A DNA stretch of 64,000 bases, taken from contig NZ_CP049933.1 in NCBI RefSeq assembly GCF_011382985.1, forward strand, positions 1,426,001 through 1,490,000. Direction: 5' to 3'. The stretch is from Leucobacter coleopterorum (GTDB lineage: Bacteria > Actinomycetota > Actinomycetes > Actinomycetales > Microbacteriaceae). The position numbers were made by a program, and so were the translations under genes. Positions 8,716 to 19,026 of this stretch are shown here, piece after piece. Below the pieces are notes generated by a model. The model searched no databases and was not told the DNA's origin. It saw only the letters and a program-made list of their open reading frames with translations. Position 1 is the first letter of the stretch. Each line of letters starts with the position of its first letter.

Positions 8716-11058
8716 GTGACCACCCCGCGCTCGCGCAGTTCTCTGCCCGCCTCGGTTACACACTAGACACGTTCCAGGTCACAGCCTGCGAGCGCCTCGA
8801 AGAAGGACGGAGCGTGCTGGTCGCGGCCCCACGGGTTCAGGCAAAACGACGATTGCGGAGTTTGCGGTGTACCTCGCCCGACGCGAGCGTGACGCACGAA
8901 TCTTCTACACGGCCCCGATTAAGGCCCTGTCGAACCAGAAGTTCCACGAGCTCTGCGCGGAGTACGGTGAAGACGAGGTCGGCCTACTCACTGGCGACAC
9001 CAACATTCGCGGAGATGCCCCGATCGTTGTGATGACGACCGAGGTGCTGCGCAACATGATTTACGCCGACTCAGAGGCACTGCACGACCTCGCGTTTGTG
9101 GTGCTCGACGAGGTGCACTATCTGGGTGATCGTTTTCGCGGGGCAGTGTGGGAAGAGATCATTCTCCACCTGCCGCGTGCGGTGAGACTGGTCTCGCTCT
9201 CTGCAACGGTGTCGAACGCCGAAGAGTTTGGTGACTGGATGCATGCGGTGCGGGGCGACACCGACGTGGTGCTATCTGAGCATCGCCCCGTTCCGCTGTA
9301 TCAGCACGTCCTCACCTCAAAGGAATTGCTGCCCCTCTATGTCAGCGATGCTGGCGAATTAGTGGCGCGCGGAAGACTGAACCCGAGTTGCGCATGCTGG
9401 AGCGGAGGGGTGGTCCCGGAAACCGCGAGGTGAACGGCCGTGGTCGCAGTAGCGAGTATGGCAGCGCTCAGGGACGTAACCACTACGAGCGTGGGCAGCA
9501 GCGGGGCCATGGGCAGCAGAGCCGTGGCCAGCAGGGCCGAAATCAACGCAGTCGAGGCCGTGCCCCCGTGCGCACCAAACGAATATCGCGCGCCGACGTC
9601 GCTCGCGCCCTCGATGAAACCGAACTGTTGCCAGCGATCGTGTTTGTGTTCAGCCGCAACGGCTGCGACCAAGCTGTTCGACAGTGCCTCTACGACGGTA
9701 TCCGGCTGACAACTCGCGAAGAACGCGACGAGATCCGCAGGGCGGCCCTCGCTGAGGTCGCAGACATGAGCGATGAAGAGCGGCGGGTGCTTGGAGTGAG
9801 CGAGTGGATCTCTGGCCTTGAGCGTGGCATCGCTGCGCACCACGCAGGCCTGCTGCCTGCGTTCAAAACCGTCGTTGAGCAACTGTTTCAGCGCCGACTC
9901 GTGAAGCTCGTCTATGCAACCGAAACCCTTGCACTCGGCATCAATATGCCGGCGCGTGCCGTTGCGATCGAGCGTCTTGACAAGTTCAACGGCGAAGAAC
10001 GTGTGGCGCTCACCTCGGGCGAGTACACGCAGCTCACCGGGCGCGCTGGGCGTCGTGGCATTGACACTGAGGGGCACGCCATCGTGGTGTGGAACGACGG
10101 GGTCGAACTCGAGTCGCTAGCCCACCTGGCGGGCGCACGATCCTTCCCAGTGAAATCAAGCTTCCGCCCCACGGCAAACATGACCGTGAACTTACTGCAG
10201 CGCATGAACCTTGAGGTTGCGCGCGACACGCTGGAGCTCTCGTTCGCGCAGTTTCAGACAGATCGTGCGGTGGTCGATCATGCCCGCGAGCTGCGCGCGG
10301 AACAAGAGTCGCTTGCAAGCTACGACGCGGCAGCGGCGCGCGCGCACGGATCTGACCGCAAGCGTTGGGAGGATCGCGCGCGCAAGCTGCGTCGTAAGGT
10401 CGAGCGCGGTCGGCGGCAGATCGCTTCGCGCACTGGCACCATCGCGCGAACCTTCGAGCGGGTCGTGGAAGAACTGCTGCAGCTTGAGTACCTTGAGAGC
10501 GTCGAGGGCGAGCCCGAGGTAACACTCTGGGGAGAATTGCTGCGTCGAATCTACGGAGATCGGGACTTGCTCGTCGCGGAGTGCTTGCGCCATGATGCGT
10601 TCCGCGGGCTCGACGCCGCAGGTCTTGCCGCAATGTGCTGTGTGCTCAGCTATGAGCCACGTCGCGACGACGATATCGAGCCTCGTTTGCCCGGTGGGGC
10701 GGCCTTTGCTGCAGCCCACGACCGTGTGCTTGACACCTGGGTACTGCTTGACGACCTGGCTGAGCGCTACCGCCTACCTCGAACCGAGATGCCTCATGCC
10801 GGGCTCGCCTCAACCATGCATGCCTGGTCTCGAGGAATCTCAATTGAGCGGCTGCTCGAAGACACTGGCATTGGGGCAGGTGACTTTGTGCGCTGGTCGA
10901 AACAGACCATTGACCTGCTCGATCAGATTGCTCAGGCCTGTGAAGCGGCGGTGCTTGCGCAACTCGACGAGGATCGGCTCAGCGACCTTGCACAACTCGC
11001 ACGTGAGGCAAAACGCAGCGTGCGGCGTGGCATCGTGGAAGCTTCAAGTTCAAGCTGA
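8712..11058 (+). CDS. helY: Ski2-like DEAD/DEAH-box helicase HelY, two frameshifts
   Basis: Superfamily-2 RNA helicase of the Ski2/Mtr4-like HelY group. The restored protein has 782 residues: Walker A APTGSGKTT (about 40-48), DEVH box near 133, SAT motif, helicase domain 2 with LALGINMPARAV and QLTGRAGRRG, and a C-terminal helical domain. Two one-base losses split it. The first, in the C run 8827-8830, falls directly before Walker A; the second is in CCC at 9382-9384. Between the two RecA domains (about 9430-9570) there is an Arg/Gly/Gln/Ser-rich segment of roughly 50 residues. The start overlaps tatC and the stop overlaps lnt by one base. Confidence 0.92.
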
Positions 11059-12670
11059 TGGGTAAGTCAGACTTGCTGCTGCGCACGTCTCTCTGGAGGG
11101 CGCTGCTACTCGCTATCGCTGGTGGCCTGCTGCTCGATGCCGCGACGCCGTCACTCGGCTGGTGGTGGGCCGTGTTTCCAGGAGTTCTGGCGATCCTAAT
11201 CGCCCTGTGGCAGCAACGAGTGTGGCGAGGCGCACTTATTGGGGCCGTTGCGGGGGCTGCTTTCTGGCTGCCGCATATCTCGTGGCTGACGCTGTATCTG
11301 GGGCCCGTGCCGTGGCTGGGGCTCTGTGGCCTCATGATTATCTGGTTTGGGTTGTTTGGTCTGCTCACGGCGGTCACAACACGCGGCATTGCCAGCCTTA
11401 AGTGGTTTGGGCATAGGCCCCTGCTGCTCGCCGTGGCTCAAGCGTTTGCCGTCGCAGGGTTGTGGGTTGCGCGCGAGCAGGTGCAGGGATCAGTGCCGTA
11501 CGGTGGATTCCCCTGGGGAAGACTGGTGCACACTCAGGCCGATGGACCTCTCGCGCAGTCCGTCTCGTGGGTGGGGTTCGCGGGCTTGAGCGGTCTCATC
11601 GCACTCGCCTGCGCTGTGCCGGTCGCCGTATGGTTTGTGAGCCGGGCCTGGCGTGACTCGGCGCTGGATGCGTTCCGCGATCCTGTGCCGTTCGTAGCCG
11701 CTGGTGCCTCGCTGGCCCTGCTCCTGCTGCTGGCACTGGTTCCCGCTGCCTCGCTCGAGTCCAAGGGCACTCTGCGGGTTGCTGCCGTTCAGGGCAATTC
11801 CAAGTCGGGCATTTTTGATGACCGCGAATCCGGGGCGGTGCTGAACGACCACATCAAAGCGACGAAAGCTCTGCTCGACAATCTGGAAGCCAAGGGGGAG
11901 TCGGTTGACCTCATTGTGTGGCCCGAAAACAGTGCCGAGTTTAATTTTGCGGGCAACCGTATCGGACGGTTCCAGATCGAAGAACTCGCGGATCGCGCAA
12001 ACGCTCCCATCGTGCTCGGTTCGGTGATGCCGAACGATGACGGCACCTACACCAACAGCACGTTAGTGTGGGGGAGCGCCGGCGAGGAGCCAGGGCGCTA
12101 CGACAAAAACTACCCGGTACCATTTGCCGAGTACATGCCGAACCGCGACTTTTTCCACGCGCTCGCACCAGACCTGGTGGACTTGGTGCAGTTGGAGTAT
12201 GTCCCGGCACACGTTCACCTGTGATTGACGTGGCGACCGATGCCGGGCCTGTGCGTGTGGGCATCGCGATTTGTTTCGACATCATCTTTGATCAGCAAGC
12301 GGTTGAGCTTGTGGGTGATGAGGCCGAGGTGGTTTTTGCGCAGACAAACAACGCTGACTTTGGACGCACCGACGAGAGCGCCCAGCAGCTTGCGATCGCT
12401 CGCATGCGTGCGATCGAAACGGGTCGAGCTCTCGTGAATATCTCAACGGTCGGCACAAGCGCTATTGTCGCGCCCGACGGTACCGATCTCGCGCAGCTGA
12501 CACCCTTCACTGCCGATGCAATGGTCGCAGAGCTGCCGCTTGTGTCGGGAGAGACCCCCGCGCTTCGATTTGGTGCCGTTTTCGCAGCGCTTTGGGTTCT
12601 CTGCGGTGCGGCTGGAACAGGAGTGGGCGTCGCAGTTCTGCTGCGACGCCCACGTATCGCTTCCGATTAA
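11058..12670 (+). CDS. lnt: apolipoprotein N-acyltransferase Lnt, frameshifted
   Basis: Membrane enzyme that N-acylates the terminal cysteine of lipoproteins. The N-terminal part has several hydrophobic segments, followed by a nitrilase-type periplasmic domain with the catalytic triad Glu290 (VWPEN), Lys350 (YDKNY) and Cys406 (ICFDI). The frame is interrupted at CCCGG (12203-12207); adding one G gives EYVPGTRSPVIDV and an intact 537-residue protein. In mycobacteria Lnt is fused or linked to the polyprenol-phosphomannose synthase Ppm1 and lies next to rbpA. Here there is no ppm1 and a polyamine transporter follows. The stop codon shares the palindrome TTAA with the convergent potD stop. Confidence 0.92.
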
Positions 12671-13784
12671 CCCTTGAAGGTCTCGAAGATATTCGTGTAG
12701 TTGGTGAGTTCCTCGTTGCTGCAGGGCTTCACCGGCTTCGCGAGATCGTAGCCCTTCGGAATCACGATAGCTTCGCTCTTTGCGAGCTCCGGCGACATCA
12801 GTTCGTCGGTGCCCTTCACACCCGAAGCGTAAGCCTGGAAGTTTACGGCCACGGCCATGTTCTTGGGATCAAGCATCCAGTTCAGGAAGGTCTTGGCCTG
12901 GTCGACGTTCTTGGCGCCCGACGGGATCGTGAAGTTGTCCTGCCACAGCGCGATGCCCTCCTTCGGGTACACGTAGGTGAGTGACGGCTTCTCTTGCATC
13001 GCGCGGTGTGCAGCACCGTTCCAGATCATCGCCATCGACTGCTCGCCGTTTGCGAGACGCTCAAGGATCGCGTCGCTGTTGATCGTGCCGACGTGTGGTT
13101 TGAACGCGGTGAGTAGATCCTGTGCCGCCTGCAACTCGGTACCGTCGGTGGTGCAGAACTCACCGCCCGTGGCACGAAGCGCGGAGTTCACAACCTCCAC
13201 CTGGTCGTTCATCGTACCGACCTTGCCCGCAGAGGCGGGTGGATTGAAGTAGTCGTTCCAAGAGGTGAGGTCTTCTTTGATCACGTCCTTGTCATAAGCG
13301 AACGAGGTTGTGCCGTAGAGATATGGGGTTGAATACTGGCGGCCCTCGTCGAAATAGACATCGAGGAAGTCATCCTTAATGTTGCCGCCGTTGGGTAAGG
13401 TCGAAGCATCGAACTTCATCAGCAGGCCGTCGTTCTTCAGAATCTCAACCATGTAGTCGCTCGGCACCACCACGTCGTACCCCGCGCCGTCAGAGGCGCG
13501 AAGTTTGGCCTCAAGGTTTTCGTTGCTGTCGAAGTAGTCGACGTTGAGCTTGATCCCGTGTCTTTTGTGAATTTCTTTACGAGCTCGTCGGGAAAGTAGT
13601 CGCTCCAGGTGTAAAGGTTCAGTTCGCCGCTCGTTGCCTCGACGTACGTTGACGAGGCCTTGTTTCCGCTGTCGCTGCTGCCGCTATCGCTGACCCCACC
13701 TCCACACGAGGTGAGCGCGAGAGCGCCAACCGCGCCGATGGCGAATGCCGAAATGACCCGTGATTTTCGCAGTGAATTACGCAT
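12667..13784 (-). CDS. potD: spermidine/putrescine-type ABC transporter substrate-binding lipoprotein, frameshifted
   Basis: Extracellular solute-binding protein for the Pot-type transporter encoded upstream. It starts at ATG 13784 after a clear AGGAG (8-base spacing). It has a signal peptide with lipobox ALTSC, then the PotD-typical LNLYTWSDYFPDELVKKF, PYLYGTTSFAYDK and AMIWNGAAHRAM segments. The frame is broken at CCC 13555-13557; one added base gives KDTGIKLNVDYFDSNENLEAK and a 372-residue protein. Polyamine specificity is inferred from the family; aromatic and acidic ligand residues appear to be present, but the exact substrate is unproven. Last gene of potABCD; its start lies within the end of potC. 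Confidence 0.9.
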
Positions 13785-14633
13785 GTTTATTACTCCTTCG
13801 TTGAGACTGCAGGAACGTGATGGTGGTAACGACGATTGCCAGCACAAGCAGCATGGTTGCCACCACGTTGACTGCTGGGCTCGCGCCTCGTCGAATCAAA
13901 CTGAACAGGAACACCGGCAGCGGGGTCGCCCCGCGGCCGAGAGGAAATTCGAGATGATGAAGTCGTCGAGTGAGATCACAAACGCGAGGATCGCGCCCGA
14001 GATGATTCCCGGTACGAGCAACGGCAGTGTGACCCTGCGGAACACCTGCAGGTTTGTAGCTCCCAGGTCTGTCGCGGCCTCGAAGTAGGTGTTTCCGAGG
14101 CCTTTCAGTCGCGCCCGAATTGGCATGAGAGCAAACGGAATGCAGAATGACGTGTGGGCGAGAATCAGGGCGAACATACCGGGCTGCAAACCGATCATAC
14201 GAATGAATCCGAGCGTTGCAACCGCGAGCACAATCTCTGGGATCACAAGTGGAGCGGTCAGGATCGCGGTGGCGATTGCACTGCCCTGCCTGCGTAGCCG
14301 TTCGACCGACAGGGCAAACAGGATCGAGAAGATCGTGGCGACGACGGTGGCGACCACCGCGATCTGCAGTGACACCCAGACCGAACTCATCAGGTTCGAG
14401 TTCTGCGCGACCTCTCCGAACCAACGCAAACTGAACCCCTTCCACACCAGGGCAGAGGATCCATCGTTGAACGCGTAGATTGTCGTAATGATGATGGGAA
14501 CGTAGAGAAAGACGAGCGCAAAAATTGAGATCGGAGCAACACCCGGAAAGTCTCGCAGGCGCAGCGCGCGTGAAGGCCTGCGGTCTCGCCGAGTGATGGT
14601 GTCGACGGGCTTAGTTGCATCGGTGTAGGTCAT
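13777..14633 (-). CDS. potC: spermidine/putrescine-type ABC transporter permease PotC, frameshifted
   Basis: Inner-membrane permease with six predicted hydrophobic segments and the ATPase-contact EAA loop (EAATDLGATNLQVFRRVTLP). The frame is broken near 13937-13938 (GGCC on the coding strand). One added G gives DDFIISNFLSGRGATPLPVFLFS, the conserved PotC C-terminal motif, and 285 residues. Its stop TAA lies 8 bases inside potD, and the potD ribosome-binding site is part of its last codons, which suggests coupled translation. The start overlaps potB by four bases. Confidence 0.9.
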
Positions 14634-15607
14634 AGCGAGATCTCCACCTTTCGTCCCGACTTTCGGGAGTAGAACGCGATCGCCATGAGTGCGATCATCA
14701 GCATGACGAGAATAATGACGGAGAGTGCCGCACCAAACGGCCAGTTGCGCGCATCCCCGAACTGCGAAGCGATGAGGTTACCGATGAGCAGCACCTTGCC
14801 GCCACCGAGCAACACGGGCTGCACGTAAGAGCCAAATGCTGGCATAAACACGAGCAGCACCCCCGAAATAATGCCGGGCGTCGCAATAGGCAAGATGATG
14901 CGGCGAATGACAGTCCACTTGCGCGCACCGAGGTCATACGCAGCTTCAGCGAGCCGGAAGTCGAAGCCCGCGAGTGATGCATAGATCGGCAGCACCATAA
15001 ACGGCAGGAACGTGTAGATCAGGCCGAGCTGTGACGCGAAGGGCGTGTAAAGCAACTCCATCTTGCCGAAACCGAGAGCCGACGAGGCGTTGTTGACGAT
15101 CCCGTTGTCGTTGAGGATCAGCATCCAGGCGTAGGTGCGCACGAGCAGGTTTGTCCAGAACGGGATCGTCACGATCAACACAAGAAAGTTTTGCAGTTTT
15201 GCGGAGCGTGTGGCCATCCACAATGCGAGCGGAAACGAGAGTAACAGACAGACTGCCGTGGTGACCAGGGCCTGCCAGAGTGAGTCTCCGAACACCCGCA
15301 GATAACGCGGGTCGAAGGTGGTGTTGCCGACGAAGTCGCTCTGAAAGAGAAAACTGATGTAGGGATCGAGCGTGAAGTCGTAGACGACACCGCCACCCTG
15401 CGGGGGCCGTGACATAAAGGAAAACAGCACGATAATGACGAGCGGGCCGACCGTGAATAACAGGCCGATGATGATCGCCGGTGTGCTCGCGAGCCACCCC
15501 AGTTGGCCGGGTCGGCATGGGGTGCGCAGTCTGTTTGGTTTCGCTGTTGTTGTGGGTGCCGTCTGGCTGGCAGGATCCTGCGCTCGCTCTGGCGCCTGCA
15601 CGCTCAT
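14630..15607 (-). CDS. potB: spermidine/putrescine-type ABC transporter permease PotB
   Basis: Second permease of the transporter, intact at 325 residues. A polar, Pro/Thr-rich cytoplasmic N-terminus of about 35 residues precedes the first hydrophobic segment. The EAA loop reads EAAYDLGARKWTVIRRIILP, and IPFWTNLLVRTYAWM is typical of PotB. It overlaps potA at its start and potC at its end, each by four bases, within one operon transcribed toward lnt. Confidence 0.93.
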   Translation of the reverse strand: MSVQAPERAQDPASQTAPTTTAKPNRLRTPCRPGQLGWLASTPAIIIGLLFTVGPLVIIVLFSFMSRPPQGGGVVYDFTLDPYISFLFQSDFVGNTTFDPRYLRVFGDSLWQALVTTAVCLLLSFPLALWMATRSAKLQNFLVLIVTIPFWTNLLVRTYAWMLILNDNGIVNNASSALGFGKMELLYTPFASQLGLIYTFLPFMVLPIYASLAGFDFRLAEAAYDLGARKWTVIRRIILPIATPGIISGVLLVFMPAFGSYVQPVLLGGGKVLLIGNLIASQFGDARNWPFGAALSVIILVMLMIALMAIAFYSRKSGRKVEISL

Positions 15608-16766
15608 GACCGCACCTCGGCGGGTTCCGATGTGAGCGGCCGCAGCGCGGTCGGCTCTGCATACAGTGAGACACGCGCCTCAGGACGAAGATCGTCGTGG
15701 AACGGCGGTGGGATCCGAACGCTCATCTCGGTGCCGTCGTCGAGTGCCACTGTGCAGCGCAGGTCCGTGCCCATGTAGACCAGCTTCGAAATGGTGCCGC
15801 TCGCAAAGCGGTGTCCGCCAGCGGAAAGGCTGATTCGCTCAGGCCGAATCGTAACGGTCACTGTGCCATCGGGGGTCGGCACCGATTTCGGCAAGACCAC
15901 GGGCTCACCACCCGGCAGCTGTACCTGGATGAGGTCATCACCGTCGACATCGACCCTGGTTGCCGGGGTCTTGACGAAGTTAGTTTCTCCAATGAAGTCG
16001 GCGACGAAGCGACTCACCGGCTTTTCGTAGATCTCTTCGGGGGTGCCAATCTGCTCGGGTCGACCCTGATTAAACACCGCGATCCGGTCGCCCATGCTCA
16101 GGGCCTCTTCCTGATCGTGGGTGACAAACACAAAGGTGATGCCTGTTGTGCGCTGCAAGCGCTTGAGCTCGCTCTGCATGCCGCGGCGCAGTTTGAGGTC
16201 GAGGGCCGCGAGGGGCTCGTCAAGCAGCAGTACCTCTGGCTGCTTGGCCAAAGCCCGAGCGAGCGCCACGCGCTGCTGTTGACCCCCGGAGAGCTGGTCG
16301 GGCTTGCGGTTCGCCATCTGCGAGAGCTGTACGAGCTCCAGCATCTCTTGCACACGATCACGAATCTCACTCTTCGGTTTGCGCTCCATCTGCAGTCCAA
16401 ACGCGATGTTTTCAGAGATCGTGAGGTGCGGGAAGAGCGCGTACGACTGAAACACCGTGTTGACGGGCCTATCGTGTGGGGCGAGTTGGTCGATCCTGCG
16501 ACTGCCGAGCAAGATCTGACCCTCGTCAAGTGTCTCAAGCCCCGCAATACTGCGAAGCAGTGTGGTTTTCCCGCAGCCTGAAGGCCCAAGCATCACAAAG
16601 AACTCACCCTGTTTAATCGAGAACGAAACGTCGTCGATCGCGTTGAGTTCCACTTTTTCTGGAGTCATGAATGACTTACGCGCGTGTGAAATCGTAAGTT
16701 CTCGGGAGGGGAGTCTTCTGGGGCAATACGGTCGAACCCGCTGATGGTCGGGATGGGCGTTGTCAT
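15604..16766 (-). CDS. potA: spermidine/putrescine-type ABC transporter ATPase PotA, frameshift near N-terminus
   Basis: ATPase of the transporter, with Walker A GPSGCGKTT (61-69 in the restored numbering), signature LSGGQQQRVALARAL, Walker B VLLLDEP and a C-terminal TOBE domain (TIRPERISL). The frame as read can start at ATG 16668, but this removes the first beta strand. Upstream, an ATG at 16766 opens a frame that joins if one base is added to GGG 16704-16706, giving PPRELTISHARKSFMTPEK, which is the usual ABC ATPase start. The restored protein has 387 residues. First gene of the operon, divergent from a TetR gene. Confidence 0.9.
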
Positions 16767-16853
16767 AGCGTCGCCAACTCTCTCGCTAGCAGCTTGCGCC
16801 TGTGCAAGCCGACGTGTTTTGATAAAGCTAATGGCCGTAGATTTCTTCCGCAA

Positions 16854-16868
16854 GGTTTGATTCAAGCC
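16854..16868. promoter_or_regulatory. 15-bp imperfect palindrome between potA and the TetR gene
   Basis: GGTTTGA-T-TCAAGCC, arms matching at 6 of 7 positions. It directly abuts the proposed -35 element of the TetR gene in the divergent promoter region. Position and symmetry fit a TetR-family operator controlling both directions, but this is inference. Confidence 0.4.
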
Positions 16869-16898
16869 TTTACCAAGCTGAAACATTACGGATATGAT
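16869..16898 (+). promoter_or_regulatory. candidate promoter of the TetR gene
   Basis: TTTACC at 16869-16874 and TATGAT at 16893-16898, 18 bases apart, lie 28 bases before the ATG at 16926. Matches are 4 of 6 and 5 of 6 to the housekeeping consensus. Confidence 0.4.
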
Positions 16899-16925
16899 CC
16901 CCAACACTCGAGAGGGGCCTCAAAG

Positions 16926-17594
16926 ATGAGCGCACCGCGAAGTCCGGAGTCGCAGCCACGCAAGCCGGGACGACCGAGCCGACCACCGCTCACCGAGGCA
17001 GATATTGCGCAGGCCGCGCTCGACATTATTGACGAGTGCGGGTGGAGCGCGTGCACGATGGCGGCGCTCGCGCGGCGCCTGGGTGTTCGCGCGCCCTCGC
17101 TCTATCACTACGTCAGTGGGCAACAAGAGATCGTTGATCTGGTGCGAGAGTTGGTGGTGAGAGAGATCCACGACCCTGCCATCGTGGACCTGCCATGGTC
17201 TGAAGCGATGCACCGGTTTGGCATTGCGTATTACCGAGCCTTCACAAACCACCCCAACGTCATTCAGGTGCTCAGCACCACTCCCGTGCGCGACGCCGCG
17301 ACCCTCCAGATGTACGAGACGTTTTTGCAGACGCTGCACCGCGACGGCTGGGAGGGATCGCGCGCTTTTGAAGCGCTACTCGGCATCGAACACCTCGCGC
17401 TCGGGTTTGCGTTCGAGTGGAACGCCGAAGACCTGATGCTCGATTCGGCGCTTGCAGCCGGGCTCGGTGCACCGCTGCTCGCTGAGATCACGCGGGATCG
17501 CACCGACCAGACGGATATCGCGGAGGCGAGTTACCTCAGCCTGCTGCGGCGCTACATAGAGATGTTTCGTTTGGAACTGAACGAGATTCGCTAG
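16926..17594 (+). CDS. TetR/AcrR family transcriptional regulator
   Basis: A 222-residue repressor-type protein. After a basic Pro-rich start, the helix-turn-helix domain covers about residues 22-70 (ALDIIDECGWSACTMAALARRLGVRAPSLYHYV), with a helical ligand domain after it. The frame is open upstream, but the ATG at 16926 has AGGGG 8 bases before it and matches family starts. Its divergent arrangement with potABCD suggests that it controls polyamine uptake. The stop shares CTAG with the convergent DHFR-like gene. Confidence 0.85.
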   Translation: MSAPRSPESQPRKPGRPSRPPLTEADIAQAALDIIDECGWSACTMAALARRLGVRAPSLYHYVSGQQEIVDLVRELVVREIHDPAIVDLPWSEAMHRFGIAYYRAFTNHPNVIQVLSTTPVRDAATLQMYETFLQTLHRDGWEGSRAFEALLGIEHLALGFAFEWNAEDLMLDSALAAGLGAPLLAEITRDRTDQTDIAEASYLSLLRRYIEMFRLELNEIR

Positions 17595-18217
17595 TCGCGC
17601 GCGCCCATGTCGCCGGTGAGGGGTCTTCCTTCGAGCCGTTCATAGCGCTGCATGACTGCCCCGCTCGGAGAAACAACAACCGGCTCTAACAGCTTGAGGG
17701 ACGTAGGAACTGAACCCTCCGCGAACACCCGTTTTCCGGGGCCGAGCAGGATCGGGTACACCCAGAGTGTCAGACGGTCGTAAAGGCTTTCTTCGAGAAG
17801 GGATTGCACAAAGTCGAGGCTGCCGATGACGTGAACTTCGTCGTGTCGCTCCCTGAGTTCTGCGATGGCCTCCGGCAAATTTGGGCCGAGAAGTGAGGAT
17901 CCGGGCCACTCAAGGTGAAGAGTTTGGCGCGAGGCAACGTACTTCGGAACCCGATTGAATCGTCTAGCAATGCTGTCATCCGTACCGCCCTCTTGGTGCG
18001 GCCAATACGAGGCAAAAATGTCGTAGGTCTTGCGACCAAGCAAGAGGGCATCCATGCTATTGATGCCGTCTTGCACCTGCTGGCCAACGACCTCGTCGAT
18101 AAGAGGAGCTTGCCAACCGCCAAACTGAAAATCGTCCGATGGATCTTCTTCTGGCCCACCGGGCGCCTGCGCGACGCCGTCGAGGGTGGTAAACAGATCG
18201 ATGTGTATGCGTCCCAT
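17591..18217 (-). CDS. dihydrofolate reductase-like (RibD C-terminal domain) family protein
   Basis: A 208-residue NADPH-dependent reductase fold of the RibD_C/DHFR-like family. It shows the IHIDLFTTLDGVAQAPGG start, LLLGRKTYDIFASYWP, HVIGSLDFVQSLL, and LWVYPILLGPGKRVF, all typical of the group. These stand-alone proteins are common in actinobacteria and their substrates are mostly unknown; it is not a classical FolA. GGAG precedes the ATG by 6 bases. Convergent with the TetR gene, 29 bases from rbpA on the same strand. Confidence 0.85.
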   Translation of the reverse strand: MGRIHIDLFTTLDGVAQAPGGPEEDPSDDFQFGGWQAPLIDEVVGQQVQDGINSMDALLLGRKTYDIFASYWPHQEGGTDDSIARRFNRVPKYVASRQTLHLEWPGSSLLGPNLPEAIAELRERHDEVHVIGSLDFVQSLLEESLYDRLTLWVYPILLGPGKRVFAEGSVPTSLKLLEPVVVSPSGAVMQRYERLEGRPLTGDMGARD

Positions 18218-18246
18218 GATGGCTCCGTGCTTGCTGGCCTACGAAA

Positions 18247-18609
18247 TTAATCCGCGCCGCCACCGCGCCGTGCGCGAAGCAATTGAAGTCGCTCTTCCAA
18301 CAGTTCTTCGAGTTCTTCACGGCTGCGACGTTCAATCAGCATGTCCCACGGGGTTCGCTGGGATGCTTCCTTCTCTTCGAATTCGGTGCGTGCCGTTCGC
18401 CCCGCTTCGTCGTCGAGAAAACCGACCTCGCCACTTCGCTGATCCACCCACTCAACGGGAGGTTCAGCGTCGGCGTCAAACATGACGGTGAAAGCGCGAC
18501 CTCGATCGGTGAGGTACTCGACGGCGCGTCTCGGAGAGAGCTCGACTCCCTCTTCTCCTTGCAAGCTTGTCGCGCCAATGCGCGTGCCGCGAAGCGTTCT
18601 GTCAGCCAT
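18247..18609 (-). CDS. rbpA: RNA polymerase-binding protein RbpA
   Basis: Actinobacterial transcription factor that binds the beta' subunit and the principal sigma factor and stabilises the open complex. The 120-residue protein starts MADRTLRGTRIGATSL, has the core AVEYLTDRGRAFTVMF and ends with the sigma-interacting helix TPWDMLIERRSREELEELLEERL. An ATG nine codons upstream is in frame, but the ATG at 18609 has AGGAG 6 bases before it and matches the family start. No cysteines are present in the core, so a zinc site is not expected. Confidence 0.95.
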   Translation of the reverse strand: MADRTLRGTRIGATSLQGEEGVELSPRRAVEYLTDRGRAFTVMFDADAEPPVEWVDQRSGEVGFLDDEAGRTARTEFEEKEASQRTPWDMLIERRSREELEELLEERLQLLRARRGGGAD

Positions 18610-18759
18610 GTGCCCCTCCTCGCCGGTGTTCTCCACAGCTGGGCGATTCCGATGGCGGATGCGCCCTCACTCCTTAATCTGAAGCGTACTCTCTTGCCGA
18701 GATCGTTGGTACCCTTCCAACGGTGAGAGAGTTCTGATAAAGGGGCCGGTCGTTCCCAG

Positions 18760-18861
18760 TTAGGCGGCTATTGGGGTGGATCGGCGGATTGTGATGTCGC
18801 CGTGGCTTGTGTGCGCCGTTACCTCTACCGTTGCTTGCTCACCACCGTGTTGCCATGTGCG
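18760..18861 (-). pseudogene. possible C-terminal remnant of a DUF4097-type protein
   Basis: A 34-codon open stretch without a start codon, closed upstream by TGA (18862-18864), reads ...GGEQATVEVTAHTSHGDITI-RRS..., ending in TAA at 18760. The TSHGDITI pattern resembles the beta-repeat end of DUF4097 proteins. The rest of the 417-base space between rbpA and the SDR (18610-19026) shows no other gene. It holds the upstream regions of both neighbours and a weak inverted repeat near 18902-18920. Low confidence: the stretch is short. Confidence 0.3.
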
Positions 18862-19026
18862 TCATTAAGTCGAATCCGACAAGAAATCTCGGATATATGC
18901 ACATCACCCTTGTGGTGTTGAAAAGTGACACCGCTGGGAGTGAATCTTGGGTGACTTGCTCGAGTGCTGCGCATGTGCTGTCTACTACGCTTGGAGTGTT
19001 GAACCTCAATATCACTAGGAGCTTTT

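Noticed and set aside
8032-8763. A 243-codon minus-strand open frame opposite tatC
   Set aside because: His/Gln-rich translation typical of the complement of a membrane protein gene.
8827-9384. Programmed ribosomal frameshifting in helY, or in other split genes
   Set aside because: The same one-base pattern occurs in about 20 unrelated genes, and no slippery heptamer with a following structure is consistently present.
15697-16581. A 294-codon + strand open frame opposite potA
   Set aside because: Shadow of potA; low-complexity Arg/Leu-rich translation without motifs, and no ribosome-binding site.
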